The translations under genes were made by a program, and so were the position numbers. 64,000 bases of DNA from Clarkia xantiana subsp. parviflora (Eukaryota > Streptophyta > Magnoliopsida > Myrtales > Onagraceae). Below are positions 42,577 to 52,877 of this stretch, one piece after another. The notes beneath the pieces were generated by a model, which worked only from the letters and a program-made list of their open reading frames with translations, made no database searches and was not told where the DNA came from. The stretch is taken from the NCBI GenBank assembly GCA_036873135.1, contig JAPTYO010000009.1, positions 29,719,756 to 29,783,755 of the forward strand. The letters are read 5' to 3'. Position 1 is the stretch's first letter. Each line of letters opens with the position of its first letter.

Positions 42577-43757
42577 TGTTAGGTTATAAAGTCTAGGTCA
42601 ACGGGTCGTCAATCTAGAATTTATCTCCCACTAATGAAATGTCGGGTTCACTGTTCCTAGGACTAGTCATTCTGATGCATGCCCTTCTGCTCCCTTGGGG
42701 TAGTCGTTCTGATATATGTCCTTCTCTTCTCTCCTTCTGACCTCCTTTCCTTCTCTCCTTCTGACCTCCTTTCCTTCTCTCCTTCTGACCTCCTTTCCTT
42801 CTCTCCTTCTGACCTCCTTTCCTTCTCTCCTTCTGACCTCCTTTCCTTCTCTCCTTCTGACCTCCTGAGGCTTGTACTTCTTACCCCTGGGGCTTGTCCT
42901 ACTGCTCTATGCTCTTCTGCTTCCTTGACTCTCTTCTCCCTGCTACCCTGCAAGAGGGGCAATACCAGGCACAGAGGGGGGGGTGGTGCCTGATGAACCC
43001 TCTCCGATGCCTAAGTCAGTACGGTTTTAGAGAGATAAAGCTAGAGAGATGTCAGAGCAAAATTGTGCAACTTGCCAAGATGTTCAAATGAGTTGTGAAG
43101 GTGGGGTATTTATAGGCAACGGTGTCATTAAGGTGGCTTAATGACATCGTTAACCTCTAAACACAATTAATTAACCTTTAAGTATATAATTAAGACCTTA
43201 GGATTCGGAGGAGGTAGGCAGACTGGACCGAGCATGGGCGTCTGAGAGGGGTGTCGGGACCCTTGGGGGGGGAGGAATCCGACCCCCAAGGGTAGGGGTT
43301 GGGTGAGGGCACCCCACCCCTCCTAGGGAGGGTGGGGTTGGCCAACCCCATCCCTCCTAGGAGGGATCGGGTCAGCCGACCCGATCTCTCCTAGGAGAGA
43401 TCGGGTTGGCCAACCCGATCTCTCCTAGGAGAGATCGGGTTGGCCGACCCGATCTCTCCTAGGAGAGATCGGGTCGGCTGACCCGATCTCTCCTAGGAGA
43501 GATCGGGTTGGTCCACCCGATCTCCCCTAGGGGAGATCGGGTTGGCTGACCCGATCTCCCCTAGGGGAGGTCGGGTGTGGCCACCCGACCTCACCTAGGT
43601 GAGTTCTTCGTTGTCGGACGGGCGCTTCGGCCCCGTCCGAGCCGTTGGTGTTCTCGCGAAGTGTCCGGGTTGAAGTTTCGATTTGCAATCATAAATGGGA
43701 CGATAAAAATACAACGGTTCGGAAGTCAACGGGTTCAAATTGGGCGTATATCCATCA
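42577..43757 (-). repeat. 5' LTR of element G
   Basis: 1181 bp, the same as 33461-34641 at an offset of 9116 throughout, including the 24-bp array (42719-42868), TATA box (43107-43116) and palindrome array (43302-43600). As the promoter-bearing copy it would drive transcription leftward. Confidence 0.96.
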
Positions 43758-43762
43758 GAGGT

Positions 43763-44570
43763 GACTTGCCTTGTTGGAGTATAGGTCAGAGGTCGACGAG
43801 GTGACATGCCTTTTGGAGTGTAGGTAAGAGGTCGACGAGGCGACGTGCCTTTCCATGTTATTGCCGCTACCAGGTGTTTTCAAGATAGAGTGCTCTTTGC
43901 GGCCGCTACTTGGTTGTAGATATGTTGATGTGACGCACATACATGAAAGTCCTTTGGCGATTCATGGATATGATAGCCGCTTATAGGTGCATGGACATGG
44001 TAGCCACTTAGTGATGTGCGGACGTGATAGCCGCTTCATGAAATGCGGACATGATAGCCGTTTAGAGACGCATGGACCCGATAGCCACTTGGTGTATCTG
44101 TTAGATGCTTCGTACGTGAGGTGGTATATCTCACATTGACATGTCGACGCGCGTGCGCGGTGTTGCGCTTATAGCAGCTTATATTTAAATTTTGGAAGCG
44201 AACCGTTACCCCTTGTCGATGTGTCAAAACATGCGCGCGCTGCGCCATGTATGATGCTATTATACTTAGTTTCTGAACGAGAGGTGTCGCTCACCCTCTT
44301 AGAAGATCGGCGTGCACGTGCTGCACTTAGCGTCTCCACACTTAGTTTTTGAACGAGAGGTGTTGTTCACCCTCTTAGTACATCATTGTGCGCTTGGTGC
44401 GCTTAGCGTCTCCATACTTAATTTTTAAACGAGAGGTGTAGCTCCCCCTCTTAGTGCGTCGACGCACGCGCGTGCTGCGCTTAGCATCCTCATAGTTAGT
44501 TTCTGAACGAGAGGTGTGGCTCCCCTCTTAGTGCGTCGTCGCGCGCGTGTGCTGCGCTTAACGTGATTGC
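43763..44570. repeat. H internal: degenerate 27-bp-like units and 75-bp tandem repeat
   Basis: 43955-44096 holds about five loose copies of a GGACATGATAGCC-type unit like the array in G. 44266-44570 holds four copies of a 75-bp unit starting ACTTAGTTTCTGAACGAGAG (at about 44266, 44339, 44414 and 44491). Also GAGGTCGACGAGG repeats at 43790-43840. Non-coding. Confidence 0.85.
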
Positions 44571-44879
44571 CCTCGTGAACCTTGTAAGTTGGTGATCTTA
44601 GAATAACAGTTTCGTAGCGTTTCCCACAGAGTCGTCGTACCATGGTCGATGCATGAATGGATGGTTGGGTATTTTCTTTCTTGTAACAAGTTGGGGAGGC
44701 GAGAGTAAGAGAGTTGTATCGAGTTGTTCGGTCTTTGCCCCTTAGTAGAGGCTGCGTACTCCTTTAGCTTTTCTTCCATAGCTGTTTGTTGGCCTTGCTT
44801 AAAAGGGCGAGGCTTCTCCCGCTTGGCGTTGGGTATTAGTGAAGTGGAGTTCTGAATTCCGATTTGTGACCGCGTCTGA
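44571..44879. other. H internal spacer
   Basis: No ORF of note and no repeat that I can name between the 75-bp array and the antisense ORF region. Confidence 0.4.
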
Positions 44880-46017
44880 TCGCTTTATCAGTTATTGGAG
44901 GGATTACCGCCTCTTGTGATATCTTGCGTTGTTCCTGTCGATTATATTCATATCTGGCCGACGGTGAAGCGATCCGACTTCGAGATCCGGCCTTCGAGAA
45001 ACTCTAAGAGATTGAAGTCTACAAGTGTCAGCGACTTACTAAGATTTCTTCCCGTTACAAAAGGGAGAAAATTGTGGTTGGAGCTCGTTCTCTCATTTTC
45101 CTGCCCCCCGGTTGTGGGACCGGTCATTGGAGGAGGATCCGATTCACATAGGTACGTTGTAGTTGTTGTACTCTTCCATTGAACTTGTCGTGTTTATCTG
45201 TGCTTTGATAGGAGTTACATGACTCGTTGCGCCAGTGCGCAATGACTTGGTTTGTCCTCTGATGGTGACATTGTTGGGTCTGAGTGGGTACCATTTTCTT
45301 CTATTGGTGGGTATCTCTTTGAGAAGCAATCTTGTTTGCATAACTGTATACTTGGTATAGCTTGTTCCTTTGTTCAATTTGGTACTCGTGGTTTAGGTTG
45401 TTGCTGACTTTGTGAACCTCTCCTCATTTGTGGTTGAACTCACTGAGGAGAAGAAGGTTTTTCAAGAGAAGTGCGATGTGGTCTGTCACGAACTTGCTAG
45501 CGTAAAGGAGAATGCGCGCTTCCTAGACGCGAAGGTTGTTAACCTGGAGGCAGGTGCCTCTGATCGCTAGACTCGAGTTGCTGCTCTCGAGTCCGAGATG
45601 ACTGCCCTTCGTAAGAAGATTGTTGATGATGGGGAGGCACACGCCCTTGCCCTGCAAGCTGTGCAAGAGAGTGCGTACAATGAGGGGAAGAAGGTCGCCC
45701 TTGCAGAGTACAAGGGTTCGCATTCATTTTGCGATGATGTTCGGGCAGGTGCCGATGACTTGATATATGATTTTTCGGAGGACTTTATCGAGAAGGTATA
45801 CTCCTTGCCCCCGAATTTCCCTTCGATCAGTTTGTTACATTTTCTGAGTTTGCCATTGGTCATGTGGCGGCACTACCCCTCCGAGATGCGGCTGCTCCTC
45901 GCATTGACGCGGTGTTTGATGTTGACGGGGATGTCAGCGTTGTTGTGGAGTCTATTGTTCATGAAGAAGTTATGGCTGAGCCATCTGGAGGTGTTGATGT
46001 ACCTGACGTGGCCTTAA
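44880..46017 (+). pseudogene. ORF region antisense to element H
   Basis: On the plus strand, opposite to H transcription. 44895-45182 reads EGLPPLVISCVVPVDYIHIW and RNSKRLKSTSVSDLLRFLPV. 45400-46017 reads a heptad-like coiled coil (VELTEEKKVFQEKCDVVCHE, ESEMTALRKKIVDDGEAHAL) and then AEYKGSHSFCDDVRAGADDL. A stop near 45570 and a gap at 45183-45400 (donor-like GGTACGTTG near 45150) break it. The pattern of an antisense coiled-coil ORF in a Tat-type element recalls the extra ORFs described for that group. Function unknown. Confidence 0.5.
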
Positions 46018-46425
46018 GTTGATTGTCTTTGGTTTTCCAGACTTTGTACATAGTTTTTGCTTCCCGTGTTGGGTTGAGGTTATGTTTGGGTGTTGTCCCT
46101 TTGAACCATCTATGTTTATGCTTGTTACTTGACGATGTCGTATAGACCTGTCATGGATAGTAATGCATGATAAATTTTAGGAATATCTCATACCTTTTGT
46201 TATCGAGTTTGTCCATATGGTGTGGACTATAGAGTAGAGTTGAGAGTCGCCATCTGATTGGATGTAGTATCCGTCGTTGTGGAAAGGAGACATAAGTCCC
46301 TGTGTTGCGCGCCCCTCTTGTTTGTCCCAAGGCATGGCGTAGTATATGGATGTGAGATGAATAGATGAGTAGTATGCTTTCCGTATTTCGTGATTAGTAA
46401 CGCGTAAGACTTTGAACCGGTACTT
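46018..46425. other. H internal spacer
   Basis: Follows the antisense ORF. Nothing further recognised. Confidence 0.35.
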
Positions 46426-47380
46426 GTCATTTATGGTTAGTAATGCGCAAGACCGTTTACCCGGTACTTGGCATTTATGTTTAGTAATGCGCAAGACCCT
46501 TCATCCGGTACTTGGCATTTATTTTTAGTAATGCGCATGACCCTGCACCCGGTACTTGGCATTTATGTTTAGTATGCGCAAGACCCTTTACCCAGTACTT
46601 GGAATTTATGTTTAGTAATGCGCAAGACCCTTACTCACACGTAGAAGTGCTGTCTCGACAAGGCGAGACTTTAGTTTTTACCGTCTCATAGTCCATTCTA
46701 AGGCGACGTTCTGACAAGACGCTACTTGTTAATTTGATGCGTTTTTCCATCCGTTAGTTGGGAACACTCCGCGTAACGTTGTTGCAAGGCGTTCCGCTGC
46801 CTAATCCATGTACTTACCATGTGATGCTAGTGTGCCTCCACTTGGTTATTCCAAGGGGCAGAACAGAGGTCGTGCAATACGCCTTGTAGTTTTTACCGTC
46901 TTATGGGCCATTCCAAAGTGACATTGTGGCAAGACACTACTTGCTAATTTGGGCGTGTTTTATTTTCCGCTTTTTGGGCACCCTCGCTGTAGCATTGTGG
47001 CAAGGCGTTCCGCTGGCTAGTCCATGTACTTACCTTGCGATACTACTACACCTCTTCCTGGTTATTCCAAGGGGTTGTACAAGACCGCATTGCATGACTT
47101 GAAGTTTTTACCGTCTCTTGGTCCATTCTAAGGCGACGTTGTGGCAAGACACGACTTGCTAATTTGGATGTGTTTCATTTCTGCTGCTTGGGCACCCCCG
47201 TTCTAGCGTTGTGGCAAGGCGTTCCGCTGGCTAGTCCATGTACTTACCTTGCGATGCTACTACACATCTACCTGGTTACTCCAAGGGGCTGTACAAGATC
47301 GTGTTGTGCGTCTTGCAGTTTTTTCCGTCTCTTGGTCCATTCCAAGGCGACGTTGTGGCAAGACACTATTTCGCCTGGTA
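46426..47380. repeat. H internal tandem arrays (about 60 bp and about 215 bp)
   Basis: 46430-46630 has four to five copies of a 60-bp unit containing TAATGCGCAAGACC and CCGGTACTTGGCATTTAT. 46677-47380 has a little over three copies of a unit of about 215 bp, recognised by T(A/T)CCGTCT...GTCCATTC starting near 46678, 46897, 47107 and 47324 and by GGCAAGGCGTTCCGCTG. Non-coding. Confidence 0.88.
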
Positions 47381-50062
47381 TGTCGTCCGTTTAGACTAGA
47401 TTGGACTTAACTATTCGATCCTCATATCAAGTTCGGCTAGTTCGTTCTGTTCAGCTTGTAATGTCAATATGACTGAATTAGACTATTCGCGACTAATCTG
47501 TTCCGTTCAGATTGCATTTTTCTCTAATTAAATCAGACTATTCGGGGTAGATATCTTACCCGGGTAGTCTGTTCTATTCAGTTCAGTATTTTGCATAGAG
47601 TTTTTACCTCTCATTCAGGTTTCCTTTTGGCAATATGCCGGTTACCTGGACCTTTTCAATTAGAAGAGATCGCCTTTCGAGGGTGATGCCTGAAGTTGAC
47701 ATCTTAGGTTGAATCTGTATAAGAGGTTGATGTTGTTTTCTTCGTTTGTAATTTTCTCTTAGGAGGAGTGGTGACGTATATTATTGTGGTCTTTCGCTTA
47801 TGATCTCCTCCTCTGTAATTAGGTGGAGTGCCAAACACTTGTTCGTTTGGTGCCCCCAAGTCGCTTGGTGGTCGCACCGTTGTTCCTTGCTCAGGTGTGG
47901 TAAGCGTCATTTGTATACAAAATATCGTTGAACCTTTATAGGAGAAGGAGTTCGGCAAGGTGCCCCCGCTCTTGCGAAGGGTGTTGAGCTTTTCCCTTGG
48001 TGACTGCCATGCGGCAGTGCCCATACTTAAGGAAGATTTGTAAATTCGTTCTCCCTTCTTCTTGCATTTTGATTCAAGTTTATTTGTTGCTAGGATTTAA
48101 TGGGGGTACTGCTTCCAGCTTGGATGCGTGTCTCGCCCTGGTGAGTAGCGTTGGTACGCTTTGCGTTGGTTTGCGAGTGCGATCGAACGGTGTTCCTTTT
48201 TTCGGGGCATTGCCTTATTTGATGTGTTTCTCCTTAGCTTTTCCTTAGACTAATTTTCAAGGATTTTCAAGAAGAACCTCAAAATTCGTAGTCTTCTTGT
48301 AAGAGGTAGGTAGTACCTCGTGACTCTTGGTGGGATTGTATCCCTCTAGCGGTTATGTCTTGTAACTTATCCTCTTTGGAAGTTGTGCTTGTGTTACAAA
48401 TGTATACATGGTGATGGATGTCAAACTGACGGAGTTCCCCCATTTTCATCTTGTTACTGCCAAAGGTAGTGTTTACTTCCTGCGACTGTTCCAGGTGGGA
48501 TAATACCTATCTGGTCTAGTGTCACGTCTTTGTTATTTGCTCGGCGAAGGCGTATTTGTAGGATGTTGGTGATTGCTTTCTCGCTTTCCCCGCCTGATAG
48601 GTTTGGCCCAGATATGCGTGTAACGTAGGAGTCAATTTTGAATCCTTATTTCCCATGTTGTTAGGTCGATTGGTGTTTGCATTCCACAGTGTGGTGGGGT
48701 TTCCGCTTGGATGGTGTCCCCGTTTTTATTACCGCGCGATGTTTAAAGACTTTGGGCTCCTTTATAGAGGTGTAATCAACGTATGCCCCCGTTTGGGGAT
48801 TGTTGGGTAATGGCGCTTGCGCGGACGTGACGGACCAAGCTGTCGTGTCATAATCTGTGATTTGGTTTTTGTAAGCACCAGTCGGACGGGTGTTGCTCTT
48901 CCCATGTTGAAGGGTGGTGTAGGAGTTTGAAATTATCTCTTCCTTTTTGCGCTGAGGATACTCTTGGTTGCCGAGTGTTCGGCCACCGTTTATAGAAGGT
49001 GTTGAAGTATGGTTTCCTACTTTTGCTTAAATAAAGGTTTAGCTCTTGAATACCCATGACTTGGGTGTGTTGTAGGGACGTATGCACTTTAGAGGTGTGC
49101 GCGTTTGACAGCTAATGCTCTTCCTTGGTGTTGCTCACTTGATAGAGCAAGGCGGTTGCTACCGTACTAATAATCGAAGAGGGGTCCTCGGAAAGCTGTG
49201 AGCTTGAATGGTGAACGCTGCTCACTGAGTGGCCAGCTCGGGCGGAGCTTAAGTGGCCTATGAGAATTTTCTGGCGGCGATTGTGGTCCGCGTCAAGTCG
49301 TTTTTCGAGTTGGATCGAATTTTTGAAGGTTCGACCTTCCCTTGATTCGTACTTTCCTTGATTCCTATTAGTCATTGTTAGGAGATAGAAATATGTAATG
49401 CATAGAAATAGTAAAGTGCTTGGAACATTGAATGTATAGTAAGGGGTTACTCCCTGCGTCGGTCATGAAAGTTCATCGGTTGGAGGTCTCGTCAGCCTTG
49501 TGTTGAATATATAGTTTCTTTGTATTGATCGCCCATTGGTATGACCTGCAATTATGTGATTGTATATATATAGCTCTTGCTGAAAAGGATACGCTTGCGG
49601 TAGGTATGATAGCGGGTGTCTGGGGGCTTCGCGTTGGTATCCAAACCATGAGGTCTGGATTAGGTCGACTCGTTAGTGTTTTCAGTTGACGACGATTTCC
49701 GGTGGTAGCGATCCCTTCGCCGGGCCAGAGTGATAGTGACGTGTGAAACGTGTTGGTCAAACGCCGATGGTTGGTGGTAACAAGTTTCGCAATGGTGGCC
49801 GTGTTAGCGTTGCGTCGGCGGCGGTAGCAGCGATTGCTGCTGCGGTGATGAACACTGTTACAAGGGCGGCGGTAAACACAGTCGTCATAGCGGTGGTTGC
49901 GACGTCAGAGTAGCCCAGCGTAGTTCAACGCTCCAGTGTTGGTCTTTGCATGTTTCTTGTGTTGGACTATGCGTCTCCTCTTGGGAAGTCTCTATGATTG
50001 CCAACGTTTTTATTGGCCACTTAGCTCTTGGAGACGAGTAATGAATTTTTGTTCGAATCTCG
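47381..50062. other. H internal sequence towards the 5' LTR
   Basis: About 2.7 kb without recognisable domains. On the minus strand 49790-49915 encodes an Ala/Thr-rich stretch (AAAIAATAA) where gag might start, but no Gag motif is visible. The minus frame 49473-49760 is open yet anonymous. Confidence 0.45.
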
Positions 50063-50075
50063 CAGACGGCGCCAA
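50063..50075 (-). other. Primer-binding site of element H
   Basis: CAGACGGCGCCAA just left of the LTR start, reverse of TTGGCGCCGTCTG. It sets the minus orientation of H. Confidence 0.88.
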
Positions 50076-50077
50076 AA

Positions 50078-50877
50078 TTTTAGGACCTGACTCGAGTGTA
50101 GTGTCAGGTCCTGGTGATGTTGCGTAGTATCTTCGTCGGGTTATCAGTAATCACTGGTGTCTGACAGTCGGGATGTCGGAGTGTTGGACAGAGGGAGTGT
50201 CAGAGGGTTGGAGTGTCGGACAGTCGGAGTGTAAGAGGTTTACAAGCCCTTAAAATGGCTAACTGTTTGAGTGTCCTTGTGTATGGTTGTTCGTATGTCA
50301 GGACGTTGATGTCCCAGAATGTCGGTGCGTTATCCCTTGCTGTGTCTGCGCGCGTATACCTTGTTGTGTTTGCGCGAGCACGCCTCCTAACACCTGAACA
50401 AAGGGCAGTATCGACGCCACAGAGGGGGGGGGGGTGTGTGCGATAAACCCTCTCCAATGCCAAAATGAGAATTCTAGAGAGATAAAGCTAGTGAGAAGTG
50501 AGAACTCCCAAGCCGACTGAAGTCATGAAATGGGTGACCAAGATTCCTATACATAAGGAACCTTGGACTCAAACCCGGTTTAAGCGGTCTGACCCCGGTT
50601 TAGTAGGAAAACGTGAACCGGGCGTGGACTTGAGCTAAATTGGAAAAGGGAAGACTCGCACATAGTGTAAACACGTATGGATACGCGTGTCTCGGGATAA
50701 TAATCCGGACCACGCCGGATTGTAAAGACAATCCGGACAAGTCACCGCCCGAATACGTGCGTGTCACGCGTTCGGACCGTTCTAACCCGTGAATAAGCGT
50801 TTAAGAGCCGTTAGTGGGTTTGACGTGTAAACAAAGTCCGAATATTAAACGAACCTGAATCGGGCGTATATCCGTCA
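50078..50877 (-). repeat. 5' LTR of element H
   Basis: About 800 bp, matching 30818-31568, with the terminal TG decayed to TT. It contains a hairpin (CCGGATTG...CAATCCGG, 50715-50736) between CCGGAC repeats that the other LTR lacks. It ends CGTATATCCGTCA, followed by the target duplication TGCCA (50878-50882). Confidence 0.9.
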
Positions 50878-51889
50878 TGCCACAACCAGGACTGATCCTT
50901 CTTCTTGTCAGAAATTTTCTCTTGAGCTGTCAAACTCATCTGTAAATCTTCTATATTAAGAGGAACTAACATATTAGGATTTAGGGATGTCAATGGGGCG
51001 GGTCGGGGCGGGTATCGCCCGACCCGGACCCGCCCCGCGGGTCAATATGGTCGACCCGGACCCGTCCCATGCACTTTCGGGTCGGGTCGGGTCGACCCAC
51101 GGGTCGCCCCGTGTGAAGTATAATTTATCATTTTAAATCTTAAATTCTAAATTCTATGTTACCGTATCCAAATTCAACTCCAAATTTAAATCATAAATTA
51201 TTAAATTAACTCATAATCCAAATATAAATCACCCCATTCATTAGAATAAGTGTTATTTTGACTATGTGTTATATTACCCGTATAGTTTTATATAATATAC
51301 ATATATTAAATATATATGTAAAATGAAAGTTCGGGTCGGGTCGGGTCGGCGGGTCGCCGTGAACCCAAACCCGAACCCGCCCCGCGGGTCACGGGTCGGC
51401 GGGTCATCGGGTCAAAATCGGGTCGGGTACCCGCGGGTCGGCGGGTACCCGTGACCCGTTGCCATCCCTATTAGGATTCATAGGTATCTCCAAAATTGAT
51501 CCCTTAGTCTCCTCTATGATCTCACACTTGTATTTCCAAACCAAACTGAGAATTTTTCTGTAAAAGTTATCCAACACTAAGTAAATTAGTTTGGAGACCA
51601 GTCACATATAACACATCTGAAATTGTTTCAACGAAACCATTAAGATATTTCATATTTATATCTCATTTTCCCTGAACCTTAAAAAAGGAATTATCACCAA
51701 AAGTAACATTAGACCTGTAGCTTTCATCCAAACTTTAGAACACATTTTTGTTTCCACACATATGATTACTGCAGCCTGTGTCAACAAACCAAACATCTGC
51801 TGATGTATAGTTTGTGCTGCTTTCTGTAGTCATCAAAAGCACTTCTTTGGCACTCTTATCTTCTATCTCTGCAAAATTTCCTTGCTCCT
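50878..51889 (-). pseudogene. Copia protease and GAG-pre-integrase start (element E), split by a MITE
   Basis: On the minus strand VWFVDTGCSNHMCG near 51757-51800 is the protease active site with its Asp intact. Reading leftward, the hAT-type MITE (50982-51470) interrupts the frame. SLNPNMLVPLNIEDLQ and a QSWLWH segment then lead to the H insertion point. Confidence 0.87.
50982..51470. mobile_element. hAT-type MITE inside element E
   Basis: Begins TAGGGATGTCAATGGG and ends GTTGCCATCCCTA. Perfect 8-bp flanks TTAGGATT (50974-50981 and 51471-51478). Both ends are packed with CGGGTCGGG-type words and the middle is AT-rich. Same design as the MITEs at 19847 and 32338 but with different filler. 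No coding. Confidence 0.94.
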
Positions 51890-52265
51890 CTATTTCATTA
51901 GGAAGTCTTTGCCAGCAATGTGATTGATAGTGCCCAAACTTTTGACATTTATGGCACTGAACTTGAGATCTGTCAACATAACCATAGCCTCCATGATTTC
52001 TTCCTCATCGACCTCTTCCTCTTTGCTGATATCCACCTCTTCCTCTTTGTTGCTGGAAAATGCTATTTCCATTTCTATCTTCTCCTCTGTCAAAGTTTCC
52101 TTGACCACTTCCATGATCACCTCGTCCATACTGATGACCACCTCTACTATTATCACCTCTACCAGGTCCACCTCTGTTAGATCCTCTTTCTCTGTTGTAT
52201 CCTCTTCCTCTTAAAGTAGAATGCTGACTGTTACTTGAACTCCCTCTGTCCATAGTACTCTTCAA
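51890..52265 (-). pseudogene. Copia Gag C-terminus with zinc knuckle (element E)
   Basis: The frame 52005-52265 encodes an RG-rich segment (GGPGRGDNSRGGHQYGRG). It is followed in the next frame by CHKCQKFGHYQSHC near 51912-51955, a CCHC zinc knuckle with correct spacing. Together they are the RNA-binding end of Gag. Confidence 0.9.
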
Positions 52266-52529
52266 GGCATGCTCCTATGTAGAACTATCTCTGTATATAT
52301 TATGCTCATGTACAACCAGTGAGCTTTGAAGTTCATCTAAATTCAGTTCATCTAGATCTTTATATTCCTCAATTGCACAAACAACATATTAATAATTCTT
52401 ATTCAAGGACCTCATAATCTTCTCTACAATCTGAATGTCCTTCAGATCTTCTCCATACATCTTCATCGTATTGCTGATTTCTAAAGTTCTCGAAAAATAA
52501 CTGATAACTCTCTCATCATCCTTCATTTT
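52266..52529 (-). pseudogene. Copia Gag, central part (element E), truncated
   Basis: Minus-strand DERVISYFSRTLEISNTMK, IQIVEKIMRSL and LDELNLDELQSSLVVHE are typical UBN2-type Gag. Similarity stops at about 52529, where a Tat LTR fragment starts. The Gag N-terminus, leader and 5' LTR of E are therefore missing. Confidence 0.87.
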
Positions 52530-52877
52530 TATAAATAGGGACCTAGACCTCCCATTTGACTACTTAACTCGAAACTCTCTCAAATTGGCTATTTGTGCTC
52601 TGACCTCTCTCTACATACTTTCTCTCTCTCTAGATTGTGACTTAAGCATCGGAGAAGGCTCAACCAGCACCCCCCCTCTCCATGCTGGTTATTGCCCGTT
52701 TTGAAGGACCCGACGTGTAGGAGACCGAGATTGGAGCCAAAGCCAAGTTCGGGGTTCGAGGATCGAGGTTCGCGGATCGTGGATCGTGACGTGCTGACAG
52801 GAGACCGTACCTGCGTGCACATCCAACCCGTTCGCGAAGAGCAACCCGAGGTGTCCCAGGTGGAACCGACCTCAACA
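52530..52877 (+). repeat. Tat-type LTR fragment (TATA box to LTR end)
   Basis: Plus-strand fragment starting at the TATA box (TATAAATAG, 52530-52538) and resembling the reverse complement of 16860-17016 in P: CCTCCCATTT, TGACCTCTCTCTA, AGCATCGGAGA and CTCAACCAGCACC. It ends CTCAACA at 52877. U3 is absent. It lies exactly between broken E and broken D. Confidence 0.85.

Larger units (their letters stand above)
33461..43757 (-). mobile_element. Young Tat-like non-autonomous LTR element G
   Basis: LTRs 33461-34641 and 42577-43757 are each 1181 bp and I find no difference between them on reading. Perfect 5-bp flanks GAGGT (33456-33460 and 43758-43762). The primer site CTTGGCGCCGTCTG is next to the right LTR and the polypurine tract CTCGGGGGCATG next to the left one, so transcription runs leftward. 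The 7.9-kb interior has no protease, RT, RNase H or integrase. It has a gag-like proline/glutamine-rich start, tandem arrays and an ORF on the opposite strand. It must use enzymes of a related autonomous element, possibly one like P. Confidence 0.95.
30818..50877 (-). mobile_element. Giant Tat-like non-autonomous LTR element H
   Basis: LTRs at 30818-31568 and 50078-50877 with a primer site (GGCGCCAAA, reverse) beside the right one. A polypurine tract (reverse of TTTTCCCCCGAG) lies beside the left one. It is flanked by the perfect 5-bp repeat TGCCA. Without the nested G it is about 9.8 kb. No protease, RT, RNase H or integrase motif is visible. It has an antisense ORF region (44880-46017) and several tandem arrays. 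LTR divergence (751 versus 800 bp) makes it older than G. Confidence 0.9.
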
